Shown: positions 1 through 15,000 of the stretch, one piece after another | Position numbering within the stretch: position 1 is the first letter of the stretch | Layout of the letters: each line of letters starts with the position of its first letter | DNA from: Limisoma sp963601185 | GTDB lineage: Bacteria; Bacteroidota; Bacteroidia; Bacteroidales; Muribaculaceae | Length of the DNA: 64,000 nucleotides | Reading direction: 5' to 3' | Assembly: GCA_963601185.1 (NCBI GenBank) | Contig: CAVCEE010000005.1 | Location: 1 to 64,000, forward strand | Notes under the pieces: model-generated | Databases searched by the model: none | Seen by the model: the letters and a program-made list of their open reading frames with translations, nothing else | Told to the model about the DNA's origin: nothing | Made by a program: the position numbers and the translations under genes

Positions 1-3000
1 AGCCGCTCCCTTTATTTTTGTCGATATGTCGTGCAGTCCTTGTGCAATTTTCTGCCCGATATTGCCTAAGTAATTGATAATCAATACTACCTCATAGTCT
101 GAAAAGGATTTGAGGATGGTGAAATAGGCTGAAAGCCTTAGTCCTGTATGGCCCAGGTCAGTGACCTGGGTAAAGGGTATTTTAAATATAGCGCGCTGTA
201 AGCGCAACACAAATCCTCGTTGATGTGTTGTCCTTGCAGCGCGCTTTTTGTTGCTCAAGCCGAAACGGGGAAGCCTATGATATATGGACTGATGAGAGTG
301 CGCCGTAGGTGCGCCGTGTTGATAGCCCCGGACATTACGGCTTGATTTTTTTTGCTTGTGGCAAATTGCAAGATAAAGTTGCATTTAAACTGTATTTTTA
401 TAGTATATTTGTGAAATAATTGAAAATTATCAACAAAATCAATAAAGGACAATGAGAAAATCTATTTTGACTTGTGTCGTTGCGGCATTCGCCTTTGTGG
501 GCATTGCCCCGGCCTTTGCGCAAAGACACATTGCCGACCTTAAGCAACGGCCGGGACAACACACTTCGCTGCGGCAGCAGTCTACGGCAAGTCTGCCTGG
601 TCCGAACACGATGCTTGGCGGCGTAATGGTGTACAGTGACGCGTGGCTGTCGGGCACCAACGCTCCCGGCGCATACTCCATTCAGGCGCGCGATGGTGGC
701 GCACTGACCAGACTCTACGGCAACAACGATATGCTCAACATCATATCGGCTGCAAAGGTCAACAATACGCTCTATGCCATAGCCCTCGACCGTAGCACTT
801 ATGAGGTCTATGTGCAGGAATACTCAGCCACCACATGGTCGCGCTCGCGTAACGAGACAACCGATATGGTGAACCTTGCGTCGGCTCTTGCCTACGACCC
901 GACATCGGGTAAGGTCTACGGCGCATTCTACAACGAGGACGACCAGTATTGGAACCGCTTCTGCTCCTACAGCACCTCGCTCGGCGAGGCTACCAATATC
1001 AAAACCGTGGACCGCGACATCACGGCGCTGGCGTTCAACTCCGCCGGCGAACTCTATGGCATCTGGGGTACTACTGGCTGGCTCGTGAAAATCGACAAGA
1101 AAACAGGCGCGTATGAGCAGATTGGTCGGACAGGACTGTACCCGGTTTTGCCAGAAAACTACGGCGTCAGTTCGATGGCATTCGGCTCTGACGGCGTGCT
1201 CTATTGGTCGGCGACCTATGAAGGCACGTCGAGCAAAGACCTCCGCGGCGGTCTGTTCAGCGTTGACACCACAACCGGCAAGGCTACGAAGATAATGGAC
1301 TATCCCAACAACGAGGCTTTCGCCGGACTGTTTGCTATGGCATCGCAAGTGCCGGCAACTGCTCCCGATGCGGTGACTAACATCGCCGTCAACTATACGT
1401 CGGACTTCGCGACTACGGCAACCGTAAGTTTCGATGCCCCGACAAAGACAGCCAACGGTGCGGCACTCACCGACCCGATAATGGCAATCGTGGAGGTGGA
1501 CGGCGCACTCGCTACTGTGGTTGAGAATATCCAGCCGGGCACAAGTGCCACGTCGGCGCAAATCACTTTGGCTGAGGGCTCTCACAAGATTGCCGTGACT
1601 GCCGCCAGCGCAACCGAGCGCGGCAACATCGCCGAGACTACCACATGGACCGGCGAGGACGTGCCGGCATCGCCTACCGACGTGATGGCGGCAACCGCCG
1701 ACGGCAAGCCTTTGGTGTCGTGGACTGCACCGACAACAGGCGCAAACGGCGGAAAAATCGACAATGCAGCATTGCGCTACAAGGTGGTGCGCTATCCCGA
1801 CGAGACAGTCGTGGCAGAGTCGTGCACCGACTGCCAGTTTGCCGACGAATCAGTGCCGGCAAACCTGAAGGTGGTCTACTACGAGGTGACGGCATTCACA
1901 GGAAAGGGCAGCAGTACTCCAGTGGCATCAAACAAGGTTGCTGTGGGCGACGGCTATGTCGTGCCATTCGTTGAGGAGTTCTCCACTCAGGACGATTTCG
2001 ACGCGTGGACAATCATCGACAATAACGGCGGCTCGAAGTGGGAATACAAAAACCAGTCGCTGTTCTACAACTACAACAATGACTACATCTCGGGTGACGA
2101 CTGGGCTATCAGTCCGAAAATCGCGCTGAAGAGCGGTGTGACCTACAAACTTACATTCTTCAGCAAGTCGAGTGCCTACACCAAATATTACGAGAACTTC
2201 AAGGTTGCCATCGGGTCGAAGCCGTTGGTGAGCGATATGACCGTGTTGAAGGACTATCCCAACTATCAGAACAAGAACGGCGAAACGCAGAGCATCGTGT
2301 TTAGCGTTGCCGCCAACGGTGATTATTATGTGGGATTCTACAGTTACAGCGACGGCAAGAAAGGCTGGTCGCTGACCATTGACAATTTCGGTATCTCTGA
2401 GGTGAGCAACAATGTGCCGGGTGCGGTGCAGAACCTTACGGTTACGCCGGGTGACAAAGGCGCAATGAAAGCCATGGTGTCGTTCACTGCACCGACTGCC
2501 GACGCCAAGGACGGCAGCCTTGAAGCACCGGTGAAAATCGACATCTACCGCACTGACAAGACCGAAGCGGTGTACAGCATCGCAGAGGTGCAGCCGGGTG
2601 CAGCCAAGTCGTGGACTGATGAGACAATGGAGGACAGCGACGTGTATACCTATCGCGTTGTGGCATCCAATGCGGCAGGCGAGGGAGCAGAGGTGAAAGC
2701 ATCTGCATTCGTCGGCACTGACGTGCCGGGCGCAGTGGGCAACCTCACACTCAAGGATGCCGACGGTAGTGCGGTCATTGCGTGGACTGCACCGACTGTA
2801 GGTTCGCGTGGTGGCTGGTTTGACCCAGCGAAGGTTACCTATCGTGTGCTCCGCAGTGATGGCACGGTCGTTGCCGTAGACCACACGACTACGTCGTTCA
2901 CAGACTCTGCCTTGCCGGCAAGCGATGCCCAGCAACTCATCTACTATGTGGTTACTGCCTACGGCAACGACAAGAAAGGCGACTATGCGGTGACACCTTA

Positions 3001-6000
3001 TGTTGTGTTTGGCAACGCCTACGACGCTCCTCTCACCGAGGGCTTCGCAGGGTCGGATATGACTTATTACCCATGGGTTACGGAGTCGGATCAGGATGTG
3101 CACCAGAGTTGGACACTGCAGGATAGTGGCAGCAATCCGTCAACTGCCGATCAGAATGGCGACAAAGGTCTTGCCACCTTCCATAGCATCGGCGAGAATG
3201 CTGGCATCCACACCTCGTTCTCTTCTCCGAAAATCAATATCTCCAAACTGACCGCTCCGGCATTGAGTTTCTGGATGTACCACAGCCACAACGAGGCGGT
3301 CGCTACCGGTGAGAGTATCGAGGTTAAAGTTATGACTGAGCAAGGCGAATGGCAATCGGTGGACGGCGCCAAATGGATGCGTGACAATGGCTCGACAGGA
3401 TGGCAACGCCACTCGGTTGACCTGAGTGCATTCAAGTCGGCAAAGTGGATGCGCGTAGCCTTTGTGGGTACTACCAGCGGAGGAATGGACGTGCATATCG
3501 ACAACGTTACGGTCGACAATCTGGTGGAGGTCGATGCCGAACTCTCGTCAGTGTCGGGCCCAGAGAAAATTGCTGCCGGAGAGGCGGCTGAATATGAGGT
3601 AAAGGTGACCAATGTTGGCACTACTGACATTGCCGATGCGACAATCGTGCTTGCCGATGCCTCTGGCGCAACATTGGCGCAGGCGGATGCGGTCGCTGTC
3701 AAGGTCGGAGAACAGAAAACGGTGGCAATGACGGCGGTGTTCGACGCCAAGGCTACGGTTGTCGTGACGGCTACTATTACTGCCGCCGGCGATATGAATG
3801 CGGCAAACAACTCCAAGAGCATTACGGTTGATGTGGTAGACCCGGTTGTGCCGGTGCCACAGGGGCTGGCGTGCGAGTTGGCTGACGGAGGCTTGAAACT
3901 ATCGTGGCAGTCACCGCTGAGCAAGGGTGCTGTCACCGACAATGTTGAAAGTTACAAGGATTGGGCTATCGACAACATCGGTGACTGGACGATGGTTGAC
4001 CTCGACCACGATGTGACATACTACATCAACAAAGACCTCGGCGAATATGACAACGCCACAGCACCGAAAGCCTTCCAGGTGTGCAATGCCAACACTCTCG
4101 GCATCGACATCTGGGACGAGGGTAAGCCGCATTCCGGCAACAAGATGTTTATGGCGGTGGCAAGTGTGAACTATGTGAACAACGACTGGCTGATTTCTCC
4201 GCGTCTGAACGGCGGTGAGCAGACCGTTTCGTTCTATGCGCGCAGTTTTACCTTGCAGGATCAACAGCCGGAGCGTATGCGTGTGCTCTATTCAACTACC
4301 GATGCCGATCCGGCAAACTTTGTTAAGATTCATTCAGCAGACTATGTTGAGTTGTCCGACCAGTGGACGGAGTTCAGTTATGTATTGCCCGAGGGTGCTC
4401 GCTATTTCGCGGTGAACTGCGTGAGCGACAGTGGCTTCGCTATGTTTGTCGACGATCTGTCGTTCAACGACCTTACAGTGCCGAAACTAAAGGTCAAGGA
4501 GTATGAGGTCTACCGCAACGGAAACCTGCTCGGCAAGACTACCGACACATCGATTGTCGATGCCAATGTGGTGAGAGGCACAGTTTATACGGTCAAGGCT
4601 GTCTACGATAAGGTCGTGAGCGGAAACAGTGAGAGTCTCACCTACATCGAGGGTGGGGTGGATGCTCCCGATGCCGATGCTCCGCACGTTGCTACGGACA
4701 AAGGCAACATAATCGTGCTCAATGCTGAAGACAAGCACGTTGCAGTCTATGCTGCCGACGGCAAGATGGTATATAGCGGAATTGCCGACACTCCTCGCTG
4801 TGTCATCCCGACAAGTGCCGGGGTGTATGTCGTGACTGTCGGAGGAAAATCGGTGAAAGCAATTGTGCAATAGTTAGTTATTTGATAATAAAAGAGAGGG
4901 TGCTGATTTTTCGGCATCCTCTCTTTTGTGTATATGCTCGGTTTGCATTACATTTGTAGAAAATTATAAATATTCTCGTGGCGGATAAACTGAATACTTT
5001 TGTTGCATTTTGCAAAAGGCACAGAATCCTGACAACGATTGCGCTGATTATCATCGTCGATATAATAGTGATCGTTGCCAGTTATTTTGCCTTGGGCTGG
5101 TTCACCAACCACGGCAACAGGGAGACTGTGCCTAACCTGACCGGTATGGACATCGAGAAGGCGACTGAGATGCTCAGCCGCAGAAATCTCAACATCGAGA
5201 TTGCTGACTCTTCGTATGTGGCAAATGCGAAGCCGGGCAGCGTGTTGGAGCAAAACCCGGCAGCAGGGTCGTTTGTGAAGGACGGCCGTACGATTTACGT
5301 TACTATCCGCACGTATTCCACAAAACTCATAAAACTCCCGTCGCTCACCGATATGTCGGTGCGTCAGGGCGAGTCCGTGCTGCGTAGTGCAGGGGTGAAG
5401 AGCATCCGCATACATCGCGTGCCGTCGGAGTTTCAGGATCTGGTGCTTCAGGTGCTGTGCAACGGCAACGCTGTGCAGGACGGCGGAAAAATCCCTGTCG
5501 ATGCGGAGGTTACGCTTGTTGTGGGCGACGGATCGCTTAACGGCATCGTCGAGGAGGACTTGTCGGGCAACGACACTGCCGTCGCCGGCGTGGAAGAGGA
5601 GTTTGAACTGGAATAATTACCCTTGATTTGGTTTGATGGAACAAGATATTGAAGATGAATTGATTGATGTCGACGCTATGCCTACGGAAGGCGCTGACGG
5701 TCAGGAACTCTGGGAGCACTACCGCTTTGTGGCGGAGAAGGGTCAGAACTTGCTGCGCGTTGACAAATTTCTTGTAAGCCACATCGACAACACTTCGCGC
5801 AACCGCATCCAGCAGGCTGCCGATGCCAACTGCATCCTTGCCAACGGTAAGCCTGTGAAGTCGAACTACCGCGTGAAGCCGGGCGATATAATCTCGCTGG
5901 TGATGGACCGTCCGCGTTATGAGTTGGACATCATCCCTGAGGATATTCCGCTCGACATTGTTTATGAAGACGACCAGTTGCTGGTGGTCAACAAGCCGGC

Positions 6001-9000
6001 AGGTCTTGTAGTGCATCCCGGTCATGGCAACTATTCCGGCACGCTGGTCAATGCCCTCGCATATCATTTCCGCAACGACCCTGACTACGACGTGAGTGAT
6101 CCGCGACTCGGCTTGGTGCATCGCATCGACAAGGACACTTCCGGACTTCTTGTAGTTGCCAAAACACCAGATGCCAAAACTTTCTTGGGAAAGCAGTTCT
6201 TCAACAAAACCACTCATCGCCAATATGTTGCCCTCGTGTGGGGTAAGTTTGCCGAGGAGAGCGGCACGGTTGAAGGCAATATCGGGCGCAACCCCAAGGA
6301 CCGCTTGCAAATGGCAGTGTTTCCCGACGGCGACCAGGGCAAGCATGCCGTGACACACTATCGAGTACTAGAAAACCTTAGCCATGTGGCGGTGGTGCAA
6401 TGCCAGTTGGAGACCGGTCGCACCCACCAGATTCGTGTGCACATGCGCCACATCGGTCATCCGCTTTTCAACGACGCCCGCTATGGCGGCGACAAAATCC
6501 TGCGCGGCACAACTGCAGCAAAGTACACCCAGTTTGTGCAAAACTGCTTCAAAATATGTCCGCGTCAGGCGTTGCACGCCAAAACTCTCGGCTTCGTGCA
6601 CCCGGTGACACGCGAAGAGATGTTCTTCAATAGCGAGATTCCGGAGGACATGACCGCCCTGATAAAAAAATGGGAAGATTATACGGCGGCGGTGCTATAA
6701 AATGCCGTAAAACAGTTGGATAATTCGACAACTTTCATTATCTTTGAAAGTTTAAAACAAGTATGGTTATCTTAAATTTATGAATATATGAATGAGATTG
6801 TTACCCCAAAAGAGTTTGGCGATATTTGCCCATTTTCTGATGCTGAGTTTCAGTCGAAAATGAAGGAACTTGTCGCAGAAGACGGTTTCAAGCATGCAGT
6901 CACTTGGGTTATGCCCGACATCGACTACGAGGGGTTCTGCGCTCAACTTCTTTCAATAAAGACTAAAAAGGAATTTCAAGAAAAGGTGATGTTTGACTTT
7001 CTGAAACTCCTTGCCGCCAAAACAACGGCGGGAATTTCCTACGACAACATCGAGAAAGTTGACCAAGAAACGGCTTATACGATGATTACAAACCATCGCG
7101 ACATCGTGCTCGATGCTTCGTTTCTCAACTTGGCACTGCTCTATAACAACTACCGCACCACTGAGGTGGCTATTGGTAGCAATTTGTTGATTTACAAGTG
7201 GATTGAAGACCTTGTGAGAATAAACAAGAGTGTGATTGTAAAGCGCGACCTCAGTATTCGTGAGGCACTTGGCGCTGCCGAGCAACTTTCGGGATACTTT
7301 CATTTCGCTGTCACTCAGAAACACGAGTCTATCTGGATTGCCCAACGTCAGGGACGTGCAAAGGACAGCAGCGACAGTACTCAGGAGAGCCTGATCAAGA
7401 TGCTGGCAATCAAGGGTGGAAAGTCGACGGTGGAAAACCTGATGGAACTCAATCTGATGCCTGTGGCAATTAGTTACGAGTTGGACCCGAACGATTATCT
7501 CAAGGCTCGCGAGTTCCTTTTGAAAGATAAAGACCCTAATTTCAAAAAGACTCAGCGCGACGACCTTTTCAGTATGGAAACAGGATTGCTTCAAAACAAA
7601 GGTCGCGTGCATTTCACGTTTACCGACTGCATCAATCCGCAACTCGAAAAGTTGGTCGGTCTCGACAAGCAGGCTGCCCTCATTGAGGTGAGCAAGATTA
7701 TCGACTCTCAGATTCACTCCAACTACAGAATCTATCCAGGCAACTACATCGCCTTCAATCAGCGTTTCGGCACTGACCGCTTCTGCAATATGTACAGCAA
7801 GGAGGAGTTTGAGACCTTCGAGAACTATCTCAACGGTCAACTCGCCAAGGTGCAGAAAGAAGTGGATTTCGAACTGAGCGACGATGACTACAAATTTATG
7901 CGGGACAAGATTCTTGTGATGTATTCAAATCCTTTGGTCAACAAACTTAAAGCCAAGGGGGAATTGTAAAAAAGATTAATCTATGAGACTTCCTGTTTTT
8001 GCGCTAATTGCATTCGCCGTAGCACTTCTGTTTACCGACGGCTGCATTTACCGGCAATTGAAGGGAATAGGAAAACGATGGCTGACGGCCGCCCATGTGA
8101 CGGTGTCGGTCATCGTTTATGCTATTCTTATAGCAGTGGCGTGCTTTGCCAAGTCAACCCTTGGCGGCAGTGCTTTCGACTGTATGATGTGGGGATTGTT
8201 TGCCCTTATCTCGGTGTCGGCAGCCAAACTGATTTATATGGTGTCCTGGGGCATCTCGCTCCTTCCTCGGATATGGAAGCGGAAGGGGTGGAAGCGTTGC
8301 CGTGCGGTCGGCGCAGTAATTGGCATCCTCGTGTTTTTTACGATGTGGTGGGGCGCAATAGTGACGCCGCGCCAGTTGGATGTGGTCGATGTGGAACTCC
8401 AGTTTGACCGACTTCCGCGCAACTTCGACGGCTACCGGGTGTTGCAGGTGTCGGACCTGCATGTGGGCACTTACGGCGAGTCGACCGGCATCGTGGAAAA
8501 CATCGTTGAGCATATCAATGCCCAGCATGCCGACCTCGTTGTGTTTACCGGCGACATCGTGAACCGCGAAACGGACGAGATACTGCCTTTCGTTTCGATA
8601 CTCAAACAAATCAAAGCGAAAGACGGCGTGGTTTCCATCTTGGGTAACCACGACTATGGCGACTACTACAAATGGCCGTCAGCGGCGGCGAAACAGGCTA
8701 ATATGGACAAACTGGTGCGCATCCAGCGCGACAGTCTCGGCTGGAACTTGCTGCGGAACGAGCATTTCTTCCTGAAACACGGCTCGGACTCCATCGCCGT
8801 TATCGGCGTGGAAAACTGGGGCGAGCCGCCGTTCCCTACCTATGGCGACCTTGACAAGTCGTATCCCGACGTGAACGACTCAACATTCAAACTCTTGCTT
8901 TCCCACAACCCCAAGCACTGGGATGAGGTGGTGAGCAAGACCACGAATATCGACCTTACCTTGTCGGGACACACGCACGCTATGCAGATGATGCTGAGCC

Positions 9001-12000
9001 TCGGCAGCGTGAAACTGTCGCCGTCGGTGTTCCGCTACAAGCATTGGCAGGGTCTCACCGAGGATGAGGGCAAGAGGCTCTATGTGAACATCGGCACCGG
9101 TGAGGTGGGAATACCGATGCGCATAGGTGCAACCCCGGAACTTACTGTGTTCACCTTAAAGCGAAAATGATGGACGCAAGAATTGTCAATTACATAATCG
9201 GCAAGACTGCCTTGTCGCAACGCCAGATTGAGGCGACTGTCGCCCTGCTCGACGGTGGCGCGACAATTCCGTTCATAAGCCGTTACCGCAAGGAGGCTAC
9301 GGGAAGTCTTGACGAGTTGCAGATACAGGCCATCTCCAATGCTCACGAGGAGGCTGTGGAACTGGAAAAGCGGCGGGAGTTTGTCATTCAGGCGATAGAG
9401 GCACAAGGCAAACTGACCGACGACCTTCGCTCGAAAATCGGACAGGCGCACAATGCTGCCGAATTGGAGGATATTTATCTGCCTTACAAGCAGAAGCGGC
9501 GCACGCGTGCAGAAATCGCACGAGAGCGTGGACTTGAGCCGTTGGCTAAAATCATAATGTCGCAGCGTCAGGACGGCATAGCCTCCGTGGCGCGCCGTTT
9601 TGTGGGCAAAGAGGTCGCTTCTGCCGACGATGCCATCCAAGGCGCGCTCGACATCATTGCGGAGTGGATTTCGGAAAACAATGGCGTGCGGCAGAGTGTG
9701 CGCTCGGCTTTCGCAAGAGAAGCGGTTATCTCGGCAAAGGTTGTGAAAGGAAAGGAAGAAGAGGGCGCGAACTTTCAAAACTATTTCGACTTTACTTCCC
9801 AACTGAAACGTTGCGGCTCCCACAAACTTCTGGCGATACGCCGTGGTGAGAAAGAGGGTTTTCTGCGTGTGGATATTTCCGTCGACCGCCAGCGTACCGT
9901 GGAGCGGATTGCTTCGCGATTTGTAAAATCGGGCAATGAGGCTTCGCAATTGGTGGAAAAGGCGGTTGACGACAGTTATAAGCGATTGGTCAAGCCTTCG
10001 ATTGAAAACGAGTTTGCTGCGTCGTCGAAGGATGAAGCCGACGACAATGCCATCTCGATGTTTGCCCAGAATGTACGCCAATTGCTTTTCGCTCCGCCGT
10101 TGGGCAAAGCCCGTGTGCTTGCCATCGACCCAGGCTACCGTACCGGCTGTAAGGTGGTGTGCCTTGACGAGCAGGGCAATCTCCTTCATAACGATGTAAT
10201 CTATCCGACACCGCCACGCAGCGATGTGGCTATGTCGGCAAAAAAAATAACCAACCTGATTGAAACCTACCGCATTGATGCCATTGCCTTGGGCAATGGC
10301 ACTGCAAGCCGCGAAACGGAGCGGTTTCTGCGCTCGTTGCGCTATAATCGGGATGTGAAGGTGTTTGTGGTCAGTGAAGACGGTGCATCAATTTATTCGG
10401 CATCGAAGGTGGCGCGCGACGAGTTTCCCGACAAGGATGTTACGGTGCGCGGTGCTGTGTCGATTGGACGGCGATTGCTCGATCCTCTGTCGGAACTGGT
10501 GAAGATTGACCCCAAATCGATAGGCGTAGGGCAGTATCAGCACGATGTAAACCAGGCGAAACTCAAGAAGGCTCTTGATTTCACAGTGGAGAGTTGTGTG
10601 AACACGGTCGGAGTAAATCTCAACACCGCATCAAAAGAACTGCTGACCTACGTTTCCGGACTGGGACCGCAGTTGGCGCAGAACATTGTGGCATACCGTG
10701 CGGAGCACGGCGATTTCCGTTCGCGCCGTGAACTGCTCAACGTGCCGAAACTCGGGCCGAAGGCGTTTGAGCAGTCTGCTGGATTTCTGCGTATTCCCGG
10801 TGGCGACAATCCGCTGGACAACACTGCCGTACATCCCGAGAATTATGCCGTAGTCACTGAGATGGCATCCGACTGCCATTGCACCGTCGCCGAACTCATC
10901 GGCAACAAGCAGTTGCAGAAGCAGATTGATTTGCAGAGTTACATCACTGCAAACAGAGGTATGCTTACGCTGAAGGATATTATGGCGGAACTCGAAAAGC
11001 CGGGGCGCGATCCTCGCAAGCAGGTAAAGGTGATGGAGTTTGACGAGTCAATCACCTCGTTCGACGACGTGCATGAGGGGATGGTGCTCAACGGCATCGT
11101 CACCAACATAACCCAGTTTGGTGTGTTTGTCGACATCGGCATAAAGGAAAACGGACTGGTTCACATCTCTGAACTTGCCGACCACTATGTGGCTAATCCG
11201 TCGGATGTGGTGGCTCTGCATCAGCAGGTGCGTGTCCGTGTAGTTTCAATCGATTCGGCTCGCCGTCGCATAGGCTTGTCGATGAAAAATGTGTAGAGAA
11301 AATCAGATGAACAGCGTTGTAATTTCAATAGGCAGCAACTGCAAGGACAGGGAAGAGGCGGTGGAGAAGAGTATCAGCTTCCTGTCAGGAAAATTGCAGT
11401 CGCCGCATGCGTCGGGTTGCTACAGCACCCCGGCTTCCAACGGCAAGGATGCCGACTACCTTAATGCAGTGCTTGTGGGCTACACCAACGACAGCCGTGA
11501 GAAATTTACTTCGCTTCTGAAACTTTATGAAGTGGCAAACGGACGCACGGCGTTGAGCAAGCAGGAGGGGGTGATTCCGATTGACCTCGATCTCGTGGTG
11601 TGGAATGGTGAGGTTGTGCGGCCTGTGGATTTCGACAAGGAGTATTTCCAGATAGGGTGGAAGCAGTTGGAGAAATGAAAGTGACCTACATATACCACAG
11701 CGGTTTCCTTGTGGAGACCGAGTCGGTGGCGCTCGTCTTTGACTATTACAAGGACCCTGCCGGAGTGCTTGACCGTCTGGACGGCAGCCGCTCGGTGTAT
11801 TTCTTCTCGTCGCACCGTCATCCCGACCATTTCGTGCCGGCGATATTCAGCCTTGGCAAGCGGTTTGGAAACCATAAATTTCTTTTGTCGCACGAAATAG
11901 AGAAGTGTGCCGCCTATAGGCGTTATGCACCAAAAGGCGATCCTGCGTTCAGCCCGGTGTTTCTCCATCGCGGCGACGTCTATGACGACGGATTGATCAA

Positions 12001-15000
12001 GGTGCATGCGTTTCCGTCGACTGATATCGGCATCTCCACGTTTGTGGAGGTGGACGGCAAGAAAATCTTCCATGCCGGAGACCTTAACCTTTGGCAGTGG
12101 AAGGACGATGCTCCTGAGGATGCCGTAAAGATGGCGCGCGGACAGTTTCGTGCGTGCCTTCGCGACATAAAAGCGGCTGGCGTTGACAGTATGGATGCGG
12201 CGATGTTTCCTGTCGATCCGCGGCAGGGCAATGGCTATGAGGAGGGTGCAGCGATGTTTGTCCGCGATTTCCGGGTGGCGCATTTCTTTCCGATGCACTT
12301 TTGGGACAATCCTCAGAAAGCGATAAATTTTGACATTTACAAAAATGCAGACTATGGCGAGTATCACGCACTCGTACAACCTGCGCAATCAGTAGAGATA
12401 TGACACGCAAAAATTCCTTTATCTTTGGCCTTTTGGCAGTAATTGTGGCTGTGCTCTATGTGGCGTTGCCCTACGACTACGATGTGGCTTGGTACGGCTA
12501 TATCGACGACTTCTTCGTCTTTATGGCTGGCTACACCTACTTTATGGCATCGCGCAGCAAGTCGCCTCGCGCGGCAATGTTCCTGAAACTCACAGCCGGC
12601 TCATTCTTCATCATCGGTATGCTCGCCCTCATCGCCCTCGCAATCTTCGTGGGGTAGAAAAGGTGTTGCTTGCGGTCAAGGGCTACCAGTTTCGCAACAG
12701 TAGGTAGCCCACCGTTACGGCGGCAAAGCCGACTACCAGACTGACACTCAACGCAACAGCCGAGGCTCACTATAAGTATCTCTTTCATTTGATTTGGTTG
12801 TGTCTGTGGTGAGCAAAAAGATGACTCATAAACACCGTGTTGCAGCGGTTGGTGGCTTCGGGAATCAAGGAAAGGCAACCGCTTTGGTTGCTCAACTGGT
12901 GGCATTGGGCACCTACATCAACAAGAATGATGGCTATGATGAGACCGATATATGTGTCCGACAAACATAGTGCAAAACCCCATGCGATGAATTGTAGGAC
13001 AGTTCCAGCATAACAGAAGCGTTCTATTCCGAAACGAGGTATGAATTTCCCTATGCCGCTGGCAGCCACAGCACCGGCAAGTCCGCAGAGTCCGAGCAAT
13101 CCAACGGCATCACTTCCGGCATTAAACGGAGAGCCTGACAAATGGAATGCCATACACGACCAAATTGCCATCATGCTGCCGAAACTCAGTCCACCGCGCA
13201 AGGCATAGATGCGTATGGCAGGATAGTCGCGGTAGATTTTTACGATAGACTTTATCCGCTCAGCACCCGTGCGCCAAGCACTCCGCTCAGCAAGCCTGTG
13301 AGCACAATGCCCATATTGCGATACTTGTTTTCGGGCTTGGAAAAATGATTAGCCACAGGTATAAACATCTGTGGCACTACGCTGTTGCATCCCAATACAA
13401 GCGATGCTCCCCACACGAGCCAAAGGTTTTGGCTAAGGGCGATGGCTATGCAGCAAAGCACAGCAACAATCATATTGGTTGACACGATTCTCCGTCGCGA
13501 CACCTTGTCAGCCAAAGGAACAACGAAAATTAGTCCGAGCGCATAGCCCAACTGCGTGATGAATGTGATGAGGTTAGCCTGCAGTTCCGTTGCGCCAAGG
13601 CTTTGGCGCATGGCTTCAAGCAATGGCTGGTTATAGTAGAGGTTGGCAACTGTCATTCCGCCAATCACCGCCATCACAAAGAGTGTGCTGCGAGGAATGC
13701 CTCCGTTCGGTACAAGTTCTTTCATCTTTTTCAATCTCCTATTGTTTGTCCATGTTCTTATTGCCGTTTGTCCGGCCCTTTCCCGATGCAGCCGGAACGG
13801 TGTGAAAAAACGGCTGCATCGTAACGTCGTTACGACACAGCCCGCTTTGCTTATGCCACCAGCGGTGGTTTAGAAGTCGAGTTTCGCTTTTTCCTTGGCA
13901 GGGTTTCTATACATCACCTTGCCTTCAATATACTCCTGTGTAGCGATAAGTACAGGCTTCGGCAACTTCTCGTAGTAACGGGAGATTTCAATCTGCTCTC
14001 TGTTCTCGGAAACTTCTTCGAGGTTGTCGTTGAGAGTGGCAAATTCCTGAAGTTTCTTCTCCAGGTCCTTCTTCATCTCTACGGCAATCTGATTGGCACG
14101 TTTGGCGATGATGCAAACTGTTTCATACACGTTTCCTGTGTCCTGCGAAAGTTTGATTACATCGCGAGTTACCGTATTAAGCGGCGCATTCGATCTCTTG
14201 TAGTCCATTATCTATATAAAATTTGAAATTTTGATTTGTCGTTCTATTTGTTCAAAAAGCGGTCGGCAATCTTGAAGATGTTGTCCGCTTCATCGCGGTA
14301 TTTGCTATCAGGATAGTCGTTGATAAACGAGTAGTACTCGTCGACAACCTCGCGGTAGCGGTCGGCTTTCTTCTCCACGACACTCTGGTATGCCTCCTGG
14401 AACTTCGCCTTCAGCACAATCATCTGCAACTGTTCGCGGTGCTTGGTGTAAGGGTAGTTCTTCAACGCGTTGTTTGCCACGATTATTGCACTCTCGTAGT
14501 TGTTGCCGAGGTAGTTGCCGAGGTTATAGTAGAGTTGCGCATTGTCAATCTCCTTCTGCACCAGTTTGTCCTGAAGTTCGAAGATTGCTGATTGTGCAAT
14601 CGACTTCTTGTCGCTCTCAGGATAGTAGTCGAGGAACTTCTGCAACTCGTCAATAGCCTTGTAGGTGTTGGTCTGATCCAACTGTGGCTCCGGAGAGTCG
14701 AGGTAGTAGCCGTAGCCCGAGTAGAAGCGCGCCAGTTCGGCGTATTTGCCTTTCGGATAGTGGGCGCAGTAGGTCTGGAAATAGGTGCTGGCTGAAGAAT
14801 AGTCCTTGTTCTCATAGTGGCTCAAGCCCAACAGGTAGAGCGATTCTTCTGCCTTGTCGGTGCCCTTCAAAACCTTCACCACATCTTCCAGCAGAGTCGA
14901 TGCTTGAACATACCGGCGATCTTCAAAAGCCTTCTTGGCGTACTCGTATTTATAGTTTACATCGGAACTTTTAAGCACCTTGTTGTACTCGCCGCAGCTT